Source: Pseudomonas sp. Os17
Lineage (GTDB): Bacteria; Pseudomonadota; Gammaproteobacteria; Pseudomonadales; Pseudomonadaceae
Direction: 5' to 3'
DNA length: 64,000 nucleotides
Assembly: GCF_001547895.1 (NCBI RefSeq)
Contig: NZ_AP014627.1
Span: forward strand, 2,421,501 to 2,485,500
Positions 17,356-26,049 of this stretch are shown piece by piece. The notes below the pieces were generated by a model. It did not search any database. It had not been told where the DNA came from and was given only the letters and a program-made list of their open reading frames with translations. Each line of letters opens with the position of its first letter. Within the stretch, counting starts at the first letter, position 1. The position numbers were made by a program, and so were the translations under genes.

Positions 17356-17523
17356 GGGTGTACTCCTGTATCAAGGGCCGTTCGCCCGGGGCGAACATCG
17401 GCCAGACATCACTGTCGATGACCACGCAGTTGCACGGCCGCGGCATCCGGCGGCCGGTCCCCGGGCCGCTCTTGACGGCGGCTCTCGGGGGCGCGCTACG
17501 CCATCCGGCGCCGCGCTGGGGGC

Positions 17524-18873
17524 TTATGGCTTGAGCGGATCGGGCAGGGCCGCGGCGCTGCCCAGCTTGTTCAAAAGGAACAGGTAGACCAGCCCGGCGA
17601 GGATCCAGATGGCGCCGAGTTTCTGCGCGTCCACGCCCATGTTGTACATGATGGCGCAGACGATCACGAAGCCGATCACCGGGCAGATCAGGTGGCGGAT
17701 CACCTGGCCGGACTTCTGCCGGCGCCAGTAGAAGTTGATCACCGTGATGTGCAGCAGCATGAAGCCACTCAGGGCGCCGAAGTTGACCAGCGACGTCAGG
17801 GTGTCCACCGAGTTGATGAACAGGTAGCAGATCAGCAGCGACAGCACCGCCACCAGGTAGATGCTGATGTGCGGGGTGTTGTGTTTCGGGTGCACCTTGG
17901 CCAGCACCTTGGGCAGCTTGCCGTCCCGCGCCATGCCGAACAGCAGGCGCGACACCGCGGCTTGCGAGGTGATGGCCACCGCCACGCCCCAGGCCAGCGC
18001 CGTGGCCACCCCGGTGAGGGTCGCCAGCCAGCTGCCGGCGGCCAGTTCGGCGATCTCGTAGAAGGCGGTGTCGGCGGACTTGAAGCCCATGCCGGCGGCC
18101 AGGTCCGTGGCGATCCAGGTCTGCACCACGAAGATCGCGCCCATCACCACCAGGGTGATCAGCGCGGCGCGACCGACGCTGCGGCCGGGATCGCCCTTGA
18201 CCTCTTCGGCGAGCGTCGAGATGGCGTCGAAGCCGAGGAACGACAGCACCGCGATCGACACGCCCTGCATCAGCATGCCGAAGTGGAAGTGGTCCGGGCT
18301 GTACAGCGGCGCCAGGGTCAGCTGGCCGTTGCCGGCACCCCCGTGCAGGGCGTTCCAGGCGTAGAAAAGGAAGATCCCCAGGACCACCAGCTGCGCCAGC
18401 AGGAACAGGATGTTCATCCGCGCGGTAAAGGTGATGCCCCGCAGGTTGACGAAGGTGGCGCTGACCAGGAACGCCAGGATGAAGCCGACCTTGGGCACTT
18501 CCGGGTACAGGTGGTTGAGCGCCATGGCGGCATAGACGTAGAGCAGCGGCGGGATCAGCAGGTAGTCCAGCAGCATCAGCCAGCCGGCGAGAAAGCCGAC
18601 ATGCGGGTTGAGGCCGCGCTGGGCGTAGGAATACACCGAGCCGGCAATGGGAAAGGCGCGGGCCATGGCGCCGTAGCTCAGGGCGGTGAAGACCATCGCC
18701 ACCATGCCGATGATGTACGCCAGGGGCACCATGCCCGGGGCTTCCTGGTTGACGTAGCCGTAGACCCCGAACGGGGCGATCGGGATCATGAAAATCATCC
18801 CGTAGACCACCAGGTCACGCAGGCTCAGCCCGCGCTTGAGTTCCTGTTTGTAGCCGAATTCTTCAATCTCCAT
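17524..18873 (-). CDS. APC-family amino acid/polyamine permease (PuuP-like)
   Basis: A 449-residue inner-membrane transporter with about 12 predicted helices. Seen: the N-terminal LKRGLSLRDLVVYGMIFMIPIAPFG of the APC superfamily, SYGAMARAFPIAGSVYSYAQRG, VLSFLGFDAISTLAEEVKGDPGRSVGRA and LLFGMARDGKLPKVLAKVHPKHNTP. This pattern fits the putrescine/amino-acid importer group (PuuP). Neighbouring genes encode a glutamine-synthetase-like ligase and hydrolases, so it probably imports the substrate of that pathway. The ATG follows AAGGAGAA. A gap of 184 bases from the amidohydrolase gene upstream may hold its own promoter. Confidence 0.85.
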   Translation of the reverse strand: MEIEEFGYKQELKRGLSLRDLVVYGMIFMIPIAPFGVYGYVNQEAPGMVPLAYIIGMVAMVFTALSYGAMARAFPIAGSVYSYAQRGLNPHVGFLAGWLMLLDYLLIPPLLYVYAAMALNHLYPEVPKVGFILAFLVSATFVNLRGITFTARMNILFLLAQLVVLGIFLFYAWNALHGGAGNGQLTLAPLYSPDHFHFGMLMQGVSIAVLSFLGFDAISTLAEEVKGDPGRSVGRAALITLVVMGAIFVVQTWIATDLAAGMGFKSADTAFYEIAELAAGSWLATLTGVATALAWGVAVAITSQAAVSRLLFGMARDGKLPKVLAKVHPKHNTPHISIYLVAVLSLLICYLFINSVDTLTSLVNFGALSGFMLLHITVINFYWRRQKSGQVIRHLICPVIGFVIVCAIMYNMGVDAQKLGAIWILAGLVYLFLLNKLGSAAALPDPLKP

Positions 18874-19057
18874 GAAGCGGTTCTCCTTGTAGCCAATGTA
18901 AGTGGACGAAGTCGGCGCCGAGGGTCGTCATGGACACCTCGTGCGCCGGCTTGTGTTTGAACCTGGCAGGGTTAAAGACACACCACAGCTTGTTTTCTTG
19001 TTGTCGTTGCCGTCCGGCAAACGGTCTTGGTTGCGTTCAATCCTCTTGCTATCCGGG

Positions 19058-19819
19058 TTACAGCAGCGGTGCCAGGCGGTCGCTCCAGCACTGCACGGCC
19101 TCGGGGCTGCGCAGCAGATCGTTGCGCACCTCGATCAGCACCGATTCCAGGCCCCGGGCATCACCGTGCACCGGCACGGTCATGTCGCTCAAGGGGTCGA
19201 TTTCATAAGGCTGGTTGCCCGCCACCTTTATCGGCAGGGTCCACAAACCTTCCAGTATTCGCGCGGCGTAGGCGGTGGCGTTGCCATACAGCACGCCGAC
19301 TTCCAGCGAGCGCGGCTGGCTGTAGTAGATCGGCGTGAAGCTGTGGATCCCCACCACCCGCACTTCGCGGCCGGCGGCCAGGCGCCGGTCGATGATGCGC
19401 TGCAGACGCTGGTGAAACGGCGTGAACAGCTGCTGGCGGCGGTATTCGCGGGTCGCCTCGTCCAGGTGCTGGTTGCCCGGCACCTGATAGATCTCGCTCT
19501 GCAGCGGGATGCTGTCGGGGGCGTGGCGCGGCCGGTTGAGGTCGATCAGCAGGCGCGAATAGTTGGCCGCGATCAGGGTCGCGCCCAGGGCCTGGGACAG
19601 GCTCTGGGCCAGTTCCAGGGCGCCCGGGTCCCAGGCGATGTGCTCGCGGGCCGCCACCTTGTCCAGGCCCAGGTCGTGCAGGGGCGGTGGAATGTAGTGG
19701 CTGGCGTGCTCGCACACCAGGATCAGCGGATGCTCGGAGTCTTCCCGCAGCAGGCGGTAGGCCGGCTCGGTGTAGAAACCGTGCTCGGCGGATTTAGTAC
19801 AGGTGTCCATAGTGCTCAC
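19058..19819 (-). CDS. N-formylglutamate amidohydrolase-family enzyme
   Basis: A 253-residue hydrolase of the N-formylglutamate amidohydrolase (HutG) family, zinc enzymes that release formate from N-formyl-amino acids. Seen: LILVCEHASHYIPPPLHDLGL near the start, HIAWDPGALELAQSLSQALGA, LLIDLNRPRHAPDSIP, VVGIHSFTPIYY and a C-terminal EVRNDLLRS segment, all family landmarks. The gene start overlaps the end of the ligase gene by about 26 bases (or 17 from a second ATG), so they are co-translated. No hut genes are near; the true substrate may be another N-acyl glutamate or gamma-glutamyl compound made by the ligase. Confidence 0.82.
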   Translation of the reverse strand: MSTMDTCTKSAEHGFYTEPAYRLLREDSEHPLILVCEHASHYIPPPLHDLGLDKVAAREHIAWDPGALELAQSLSQALGATLIAANYSRLLIDLNRPRHAPDSIPLQSEIYQVPGNQHLDEATREYRRQQLFTPFHQRLQRIIDRRLAAGREVRVVGIHSFTPIYYSQPRSLEVGVLYGNATAYAARILEGLWTLPIKVAGNQPYEIDPLSDMTVPVHGDARGLESVLIEVRNDLLRSPEAVQCWSDRLAPLL

Positions 19820-21149
19820 AGAGTTCGGCAGCGGTCAGGTGCTCGGTCAGGGACACTTCCTTTTGTTTGACGGCGAAGTAGGTGCTCAGCAGCGGTTCCG
19901 GCAGAGCCTGCAGCAACTCCGTGTTGCTGCGCAGGTAATCCAGGGCCTGGGGCAGGCTGCCCGGCAGGGGCACGATGCCGCTGGCCAGGCGCTGTTCGGC
20001 GCTCAGCTCATCGGGGACCTTGTCGGTCACCGCGTTCAGCGCCAGCTTCTGTTCAATGCCCAGGCGTCCGGCGATCAGGATCACCGCCATGGCCAGGTGT
20101 GGCGAGGCGGTGGCGTCCAGGGCACGGAACTCCAGGTTGTACTGCGGCGCCAGTGGCTTGCCGCCGATGTCCACGGTGGGGCAGATGCGCAGAGAGGCTT
20201 CGCGGTTGCGCAGGCCCAGGCAAGCGTAGGAGGCGCTCCAGTGATGGGGCTGCAGGCGCTCGTAGGACAAGGGCGTCGGCGCGGTAAAGGCGCACAGCGC
20301 CGGCAGGTGCTTGAGCACCCCAGCGGCCCAGTGCTGGCCCAGCCGCGACAGGTCGTCACCGCTGACCGCCTGGGGATCGTAGAGCAGCGGGGTGCCGTCC
20401 AGGTCCTGCAGGCTCAGGTGCAGGTGCACGCCGTTGCACACCGCGTCGGCGGCGGTCTTGGGGGCGAAGCTGACCCGCTGCCCCAACTGCCGGGCAATTT
20501 CCCGGGTGATCTCGCGCACGTTCACCGCGCGGTCGGCGGCGGCCAGGCCTTGGGTCGGGCGGCAGGTGATCTCGTATTGCTGCTTGCCGTATTCGGGGAG
20601 GAACATTTCCGGCTCGACCCCGGCCGCGCGCAATGCCGACAGCAACCAGCCACCGAAGGCCGCGCCCTGGCGCTGGGCCTCCAGGGAGAAGGCCAGGTGC
20701 TCGCGCTGAGCGCTGCCGCTGTCGAGGTTGAACTCGTGCTCGAAGGCGGCGGTGATCTGGATGCCCAGTTCACGGTAACGTGCCACCTCGTTGCGCAGCA
20801 GGGTGCGCGGGCAGGCGGCCCAGGGCCGGCCATCGGTCTCGCAGATGTCGGCGTGAATGAAGTCCAGGGGCGCGGCCGTGGCATCCGGTCCGGCACCGAC
20901 AGTGACCCGGCTGTCCAGGTCGGGAATCAGCCGCAGGTCGCCGTAGGCGCCCCAGGGGTTGTCCTCGGCGATCAGGTCCTGGGGCGTCAGCGCGCTGTTG
21001 GCCGGCACCCAGCCGCAGCCGCCGAGGCGGTAGCGCTCCAGCTCGTCGCTGGGAAAGGAACGGCCCCGGGTGACGCCGATCAGGTCGGTGGTGACGATGC
21101 TGGTCATGGCCACGGGCGTCAGGGCCTCGATGCCCTGGCCGCGGCTCAT
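19794..21149 (-). CDS. Glutamine-synthetase-like ligase (gamma-glutamyl-amine ligase type)
   Basis: A 451-residue protein of the GlnA/PuuA fold, which uses ATP to join glutamate to ammonia or an amine. Seen: the metal-site stretch ITAAFEHEFNLD, NGVHLHLSLQDLDGTPL (glutamate loop region), LGLRNREASLRICP and NLEFRALDATASPHLAMAVILIAG near the ATP site. It lacks the adenylylation region of true GlnA, and the operon context points to a catabolic gamma-glutamyl ligase. The start is the ATG overlapping the isochorismatase stop (ATGA); the frame continues upstream but only as an overlap shadow. Substrate unknown. Confidence 0.82.
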   Translation of the reverse strand: MSRGQGIEALTPVAMTSIVTTDLIGVTRGRSFPSDELERYRLGGCGWVPANSALTPQDLIAEDNPWGAYGDLRLIPDLDSRVTVGAGPDATAAPLDFIHADICETDGRPWAACPRTLLRNEVARYRELGIQITAAFEHEFNLDSGSAQREHLAFSLEAQRQGAAFGGWLLSALRAAGVEPEMFLPEYGKQQYEITCRPTQGLAAADRAVNVREITREIARQLGQRVSFAPKTAADAVCNGVHLHLSLQDLDGTPLLYDPQAVSGDDLSRLGQHWAAGVLKHLPALCAFTAPTPLSYERLQPHHWSASYACLGLRNREASLRICPTVDIGGKPLAPQYNLEFRALDATASPHLAMAVILIAGRLGIEQKLALNAVTDKVPDELSAEQRLASGIVPLPGSLPQALDYLRSNTELLQALPEPLLSTYFAVKQKEVSLTEHLTAAELCEHYGHLY

Positions 21150-21790
21150 CCGCGGATCTCCCGCAGGCGGCCGAGCACGGTGTCGGTGTCGGTGATCCAG
21201 CAGTAGCCCTTGATCGCGTTGAGGCAGGCCTGGTGCCGGGCATCGCTGTAGGTGGCGCAGGCGTCCTCCACCAGGGTCACCAGGTAGCCGCGGTCGGCGG
21301 CGTCGCGCACCGCCATGTCCACGCACTGGTCGGTGACGATCCCGGCGACGATCAGGTGGCGGGTTTCCAGGTTGCGCAGCACGTAGTCGATGTTGGTGGA
21401 GTTGAACACCCCGGAGGAGGTCTTGGGCAGGACAATCTCGTTTTCCACCGGCGTCAGCTCGTCGATGATTGCCGCCTGGGGGCTGCCCTTGGGCAGGTGC
21501 ATGTTCGACAGCTTGTGATCCAGGGAGCGGTCACGGCCGTCGGCGGTCAGGCTTTCGATAAGGGTGTGCAGCACGTTCTGCCGCGCTTCGCGTACCGCGG
21601 CCAGGAGGCGTTGCTGGTTGGGAATCACCTGTTGCCGGGCGCGCTGCAAAAAGGCTTGGCCCTCGGGCTCCTGCAAGTGCGGGTCGAACTGCGGCTCCAG
21701 CCACGCCCGCTGCATGTCCACCAGCAGCAGGGCGGTGTGATCGACAACGAAGGGCAGGTCCCGGGGCGAACGGTGGGGCAGGCTGAACAT
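21146..21790 (-). CDS. Isochorismatase-family cysteine hydrolase
   Basis: A 214-residue hydrolase. The catalytic triad of the family can be seen: Asp in TALLLVDMQRAW, Lys in IVLPKTSSGVFNSTN, and Cys in GIVTDQCVDMAVRDA. Members cleave amide or enol-ether bonds (nicotinamidase, N-carbamoylsarcosine amidase, ureidoacrylate hydrolase). There are no enterobactin-type genes here, so an amidase role in the surrounding amine pathway is more likely than isochorismate cleavage. First structural gene after the RpiR regulator, 2 bases downstream, and overlapping the ligase gene by 4. Confidence 0.83.
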   Translation of the reverse strand: MFSLPHRSPRDLPFVVDHTALLLVDMQRAWLEPQFDPHLQEPEGQAFLQRARQQVIPNQQRLLAAVREARQNVLHTLIESLTADGRDRSLDHKLSNMHLPKGSPQAAIIDELTPVENEIVLPKTSSGVFNSTNIDYVLRNLETRHLIVAGIVTDQCVDMAVRDAADRGYLVTLVEDACATYSDARHQACLNAIKGYCWITDTDTVLGRLREIRG

Positions 21791-21792
21791 CC

Positions 21793-22647
21793 TTATTTTT
21801 CCTCCAGCACATGGGTATCGAATTGCGCCCGCAGGGCATCGATACCCTCCAGGCGTTGATCAAGATGGGCGCTGCGCGGGGTCAGGCAGGCGATCAGCGC
21901 CTCGACCTGGGCCAGCGCCGGCACCAGGGTGTCGAATGGCGACAGGGACTCCACCGGGGCGCTGATGATCAGGTCGGCCAGCTCGCGCAGCGGCGAGGCG
22001 TAGATGTCGGTGAACAGCACCACCCGGGCATGGCGCGCCTTGGCCGCGCTGGCCACCCGCAGGGCCTGGGACTGATAGCGGCGGTAGTCGAACAGCAGCA
22101 CCAGGTCCTGGCGCTGGATATCGAACAGACGGTCCGGCAGTTGTGCATTGTCCTCCAGCAACAGGCAGCCGGGGCGCATCAGGCGCAGGTGGTTGAGCAG
22201 GTAGTGGGCGAGGAAGCTGCTGAAGCGTCCACCGAAGCAGTACACCGCGTGGCGGCTGTCCTGCAGCCAGTCCACGAGGACGCGCACGTCTTCGGGCTGG
22301 GTCAGGGCCTGGGTGTCCTGCAGGGCGCGCTGGCTGTCCGCCAGGTAGCGGCCCCAGGTGTCGCCCTGGGCCACTTGCGCCCGGGGGCGGAGCAGGGTGC
22401 TGGGGGACCGCAGGCGGTCGTCCATGTCACTGAGCAGGGCTTCCTGGAACTCGCCGTAGCCGCTGAAACCGAGCTTCTTCACCAGCCGCACTATGGTCGG
22501 GTCACTGACCCCGGCGTGTTCCGCCAGGCGCGACATCGGCCCCAGGCCGTTGCGCGGGTAGTGGTCGAGCAGCGCACGCACCACCTTGCGCTCCGCGGGT
22601 GTCAGGTCGAGGGCCGAGTCGGTGATCAGGTCTTTGAGAGAGGGCAT
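21793..22647 (-). CDS. RpiR/MurR-family transcriptional regulator
   Basis: A 284-residue regulator with an N-terminal helix-turn-helix (LTPAERKVVRALLDHYPRNGLGPMSRLAEHAGVSDPTIVRLVKKLGF) and a C-terminal SIS domain (AVYCFGGRFSSFLAHYLLNHLRL, DLVLLFDYRRYQSQALRVASAAKARHARVVLFTD). SIS domains of this family usually bind phosphosugars, but several RpiR proteins in Pseudomonas control amino-acid or nucleotide breakdown. It is the first gene of the minus-strand block and probably controls the isochorismatase-ligase-amidohydrolase-permease set. Whether it activates or represses cannot be read. Confidence 0.87.
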   Translation of the reverse strand: MPSLKDLITDSALDLTPAERKVVRALLDHYPRNGLGPMSRLAEHAGVSDPTIVRLVKKLGFSGYGEFQEALLSDMDDRLRSPSTLLRPRAQVAQGDTWGRYLADSQRALQDTQALTQPEDVRVLVDWLQDSRHAVYCFGGRFSSFLAHYLLNHLRLMRPGCLLLEDNAQLPDRLFDIQRQDLVLLFDYRRYQSQALRVASAAKARHARVVLFTDIYASPLRELADLIISAPVESLSPFDTLVPALAQVEALIACLTPRSAHLDQRLEGIDALRAQFDTHVLEEK

Positions 22648-22773
22648 CGGGTGCCTTGGAATGTGATGTCGGTTTTATTTCATGAAAAGGTGAAATTGAT
22701 ATTTATGTAATGGACGCTACATGTCTAGTGAAAAGTTGCTTGATAGCAAAATGCCCTGAAATGGGGCGTGGTT

Positions 22774-22805
22774 GGGGGCAGGGGGCAGGGGGCAGGGGGT
22801 TGGGG
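22774..22805 (+). other. G-quadruplex-type G-run
   Basis: Four runs of five G separated by CA, then TTGGGG. This exactly meets the usual four-tract G4 pattern with two-base loops. Confidence 0.6.
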
Positions 22806-22837
22806 CAGTGGGGCGCTCTTGCAGTGGGTGGGATGGG

Positions 22838-22968
22838 GGGTACATCCGTTGCTGAGGGTGTGGCTGCTGGTGGTTTCGTCTTTAGGGGGCTGTGCCACGG
22901 GGTACATATCCGTTGCTGCGGGTGCGGCTACTTAGGGTTTCGCCCTTACGGCGACTCACTTTTGTCAA
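22838..22968 (-). repeat. Left, inverted copies of the 63-bp intergenic repeat
   Basis: Two degenerate to good copies, on the minus strand, of the unit seen in tandem at 23.64-23.83 kb. The better copy (from about 22900) contains GGGGTACATATCCGTTGC and GCTACTTAGGGTTTCGC. Confidence 0.7.
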
Positions 22969-23218
22969 ACGACACAAAAGTAAGCAAAAAGTCTTGCCCC
23001 TCCATACGGCCCCTCGCTGAGGCTCGGGGTGCCCGAGCTCCGGCATTGCTCCGGGGGCCCGCCGCCAACCGGCCATCCATGGCCGGGCGGCGGCTAGCTC
23101 GGCATCCCTGCCGAGCTGCCCCCTACGCAACGCCTGCGCTCGGCCTGCTGGGAAGGGGCCTGAAGATCAAGATCAAGATCAAAAGCCAACGCCAAAACCC
23201 AGGTGCGCAGGCTGGTTC

Positions 23219-23352
23219 CTTGTAGCCGCTGCCGCAGGCTGCGAACGAGCGCTAGCGCTCGCAAAACCAGGCGGCGCGGTGGTTCAGGAACAGTGGGTAT
23301 GCAGGTTTAGCGTCTCCTACGGAGCCGTTCGCAGCCTGCGGCAGCGGCTACA
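23219..23352. repeat. REP-type inverted pair (GTAGCCGCTGCCGCAGGCTGC)
   Basis: A GCCGCTGCCGCAGGCTGCGAA arm and its exact inverse lie about 80 bases apart at the centre of the gene-free region. The same sequence recurs twice near 48.4-48.6 kb. Confidence 0.75.
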
Positions 23353-23643
23353 TGTAATGCGAACGGCGATGAAACAGGTTGGCCGGCAGGCCGCATTCAG
23401 ATTTTGTTTTTGATCTGGCTTTTGATCTTCCTGCCCCTTTAGACACGATGGCCGAACGCAGGCATTGAGCCGTGGCTAACCCGGCAGGACGCCGGGTTAG
23501 CCGCACTGGGCCATGGATGGCCCATTGCGGCGGCCCACGGATCAATGCCTGCGTTCGGGCATGCCTCGCTATGCGAGGCACCGAGTGGAGGGGCAGGAGC
23601 CTTTGGTTACTTTGGGCTGGCCGGCATTCCGGGTTTCAAAGTG

Positions 23644-23848
23644 ACTCGCTGTAAGAGCGAAACCCTAAGTGGCCGTGACCGCAGCAACGGATATGTACCC
23701 CGTCCCACTCGCTGTAAGAGCGAAACCCTAAGTAGCCGCACCCGCAGCAACGGATATGTACCCCGTCCCACTAGCTGAAAGAGCGCCCCCCAGGTGGCCG
23801 CACCCGCAGCAACGGATATGCCCCCCCATCCCACCTGCGCAAAAGGCA
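23644..23848 (+). repeat. Three tandem 63-bp repeats plus a partial fourth
   Basis: Units begin at 23644, 23707 and 23770, exactly 63 bases apart, each reading ACTCGCTGTAAGAGCG...GCAGCAACGGATATG...CCCATCCC or close variants. A fourth start follows at 23833. The inverse of the unit lies at the left end of the region. Confidence 0.85.
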
Positions 23849-23857
23849 CCCCCCCCA

Positions 23858-25837
23858 TCACTGCCCCCACCTTTCACCCTGCCCGCGCTCACACTCGATC
23901 CCCAGTTCAATCAATTGTTCCAGAGGCACCGCCGGCGAGAAGAAATACCCCTGGGCACAGCCAATGCCAATGCTCCGCAGGATATCGATCTGCTCCTGGG
24001 TCTCGACCCCTTCGGCGGTCAGCGTCGCCTGGTACAGGCGGGCGCTTTCCTGGGCGATGGTGACCGCGGTGCGCATCCGTTCGTAATGCAGCAGCGAGAT
24101 CATCGAGTGGTCGATCTTCACTTCCGCAAAGGGGTATTTGGCCAGAATGCTCAGCGCCGAATAGCCGGTGCCAAAGTCATCCAGGGACAGGGTCACGCCG
24201 TGGTCCTTGAGCAGGAGCATGTTGTGGGCCACTTGGCGGGTGTCCTGCAGCAGGGTGTTTTCGGTCAGTTCCAGGGCCAGGCGGTGGCCGGGCAGGCCGC
24301 TCTCCTTGAGGCGCCGTATCAGCAGCACGGCAAAGTTGGCATCGCTCAGGGTCGAGGCCGAGACGTTCACCGCCAGGGGCCCCGGCAAGCCGGCGTCGAT
24401 GTAGCGCCGGGCATCGCGGATCACCGTTTCGATGGTCGCCCATTCGAAGGCATGCAGCAGGTCGTGATGGCGAATCACCTCCAGAATCAGCAGCGGGGAA
24501 ATGCTCTCACCCTTTTCATCCCGGGCCCGCAGCAGCGCTTCGGCGCCGATCACCGTGCGCCGGCTCAGGCAGAACTTCGGCTGGTAGTGCAGAGGCGGGT
24601 GGTTGGAGCGGACCCATTCCAGCAGTTGCTGGCGGATGCGTTCGTTGTTCTGGGCCTGTTCGATCAGCGACTGGTGCAGGTAGCGCACCGGCTGGCGGCT
24701 GTCCTCCAGCGCCAGGCTGATGTTGCGCAAGGTGATGTTGGGGCTGCCGCCGGCGCAGGCATCGATCACGCAGAACTGCAGTGTGGGCGACAGCCCGCCG
24801 TCGCCGGGCAGGCTGGCCTGCAGGGTCATCTGCAGGGTGGCCAGCAGCGCCGACTCCTCGACCTGGTGGATGGAGCAGTCCGGCAGGGCCAGGGCCAGGC
24901 TCAGGTCGGAAAACATGAAGGGGCTGGGCTCGGTGGCGGCCTGCAGGACATGCCGGGCCGCTCCGTCCCTGAACTGCTGCGCCAGACCGACCAGCAACTG
25001 ATCGGTCCAGTCGTGACCGTGGATGGCCACCAGATCCTTGAGGTTGCCGATCTTGATCACCAGCAGGGTGTGCTGCCCGAGCCTGTGCCCGTTGCGCTGC
25101 AGCAGTCGTTCCAGGTAGATGCTCAGGGCCCGGCGATTGGGCAGTTGCGTGGTCGAATCGGTCAGCGCCTGTTGCAGCAGACGCTGCTGCGCCTGCTGGT
25201 AGCGGGTCTCGCGGCGCAGCATGGCGAGGATCAGGATGATCAGCGGCAGGGAGAGCAGGGTCGAACTGATGCGCAGGGACAGCAACTGTGCGGTGACGGC
25301 GGAATCGACGCTGCCGAACCAGTCGATCAGCTGTATCGGCACAATGGCCGCGCCGATCCGCATCAGCACCACCGGGGTCATGTCCTTGAGGCGCAGGGAC
25401 CGCAGGTTGCGCGACTCGAACCAGCGATGCAGCAGTACGCCGCCCAGGGTCATTATGCTGAAACTGAACAGGGCTTCGGCAAACAGTTCGGCGCCGGCAA
25501 TCCAGAAGCGCGCCAGCGCCACCAGTGCCAGGCAGGTCAGGCCGCCCCACCAGCCGCCCAGCAAGCCGGCAAGAAACAGCATGTCGTTGCTCAGGAACAC
25601 TTTCATCGGGGCTTGCATGAACTGCGAGGCCAGGGCGATCAACGCGACGTTGCTGGCACCGAGGATCGACCCCAGCAGCACTTTCTTCGACTGGATCAGG
25701 CGCTGGGCGTCCTCGCGCAGCATCAGCAGGGTGCTGAAGATCCCTACCATGGCCACGTATTGCAGGAGGATGATCGGCAGGAGCGACGTGTTGAGCGCCA
25801 GGTCGAGGGAGAGGTGCTCCCAGATACCGCTGTGCAT
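23858..25837 (-). CDS. Membrane EAL phosphodiesterase with degenerate GGDEF domain
   Basis: A 659-residue protein. Residues 20-205 hold five to seven transmembrane helices (5TM-like sensor), residues 220-400 a GGDEF-like domain that has lost the GGDEF signature, and residues 405-650 an EAL domain. The EAL catalytic set is complete: EALLR (433-437), VNVSA, LELTEN, DDFGTGYS (553-560), VKIDHS, TAEGVE and QGYFFSP. It should therefore degrade cyclic di-GMP to pGpG, with the GGDEF remnant as a regulatory module. Single gene, downstream end next to the repeat region. Confidence 0.88.
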   Translation of the reverse strand: MHSGIWEHLSLDLALNTSLLPIILLQYVAMVGIFSTLLMLREDAQRLIQSKKVLLGSILGASNVALIALASQFMQAPMKVFLSNDMLFLAGLLGGWWGGLTCLALVALARFWIAGAELFAEALFSFSIMTLGGVLLHRWFESRNLRSLRLKDMTPVVLMRIGAAIVPIQLIDWFGSVDSAVTAQLLSLRISSTLLSLPLIILILAMLRRETRYQQAQQRLLQQALTDSTTQLPNRRALSIYLERLLQRNGHRLGQHTLLVIKIGNLKDLVAIHGHDWTDQLLVGLAQQFRDGAARHVLQAATEPSPFMFSDLSLALALPDCSIHQVEESALLATLQMTLQASLPGDGGLSPTLQFCVIDACAGGSPNITLRNISLALEDSRQPVRYLHQSLIEQAQNNERIRQQLLEWVRSNHPPLHYQPKFCLSRRTVIGAEALLRARDEKGESISPLLILEVIRHHDLLHAFEWATIETVIRDARRYIDAGLPGPLAVNVSASTLSDANFAVLLIRRLKESGLPGHRLALELTENTLLQDTRQVAHNMLLLKDHGVTLSLDDFGTGYSALSILAKYPFAEVKIDHSMISLLHYERMRTAVTIAQESARLYQATLTAEGVETQEQIDILRSIGIGCAQGYFFSPAVPLEQLIELGIECERGQGERWGQ

Positions 25838-26049
25838 GGTTGTCTAGGTGCCTGGTTGGATCGAAACGTGGAGGAGGGCTGGAGGATAAGATTGCGGTGC
25901 CTGGGTGGCCTATCAGCTGATTCTTTTTTTGGGGGGAGTTTATTCTTGATTTTTATGAGAGCTTTCCAGTGTTCGCCGTTGGTTTTTTCCCCGGTCATCG
26001 TGCTACAACCCCGCTTCAACCCCGCTTGTCCTGTGTCGAGATTGCCCCA

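Larger units (their letters stand above)
22648..23857. other. 1.2-kb gene-free region of inverted and tandem repeats
   Basis: No frame here looks like a real gene; the open frames have low-complexity or repeat-derived translations. The region holds a G-rich run, two inverted arms (one copy near 22.84-22.97 kb, three tandem copies at 23.64-23.83 kb), and inner segments with nested palindromes such as GGCCATCCATGGCC and CCCGGCAGGACGCCGGG. A REP-type inverted pair sits at its centre. Confidence 0.7.

Noticed and set aside
19794..21326. Longer form of the glutamine-synthetase-like ligase
   Set aside because: The extra 59 residues are an Arg/Pro/Gly-rich shadow of the isochorismatase gene; the ATGA overlap gives the natural start.
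22710..23225. Open frame of 171 codons on the plus strand in the repeat island
   Set aside because: Its translation is low-complexity and follows the intergenic repeats (GGxG and KIKIKIK stretches); no ribosome site or family similarity.
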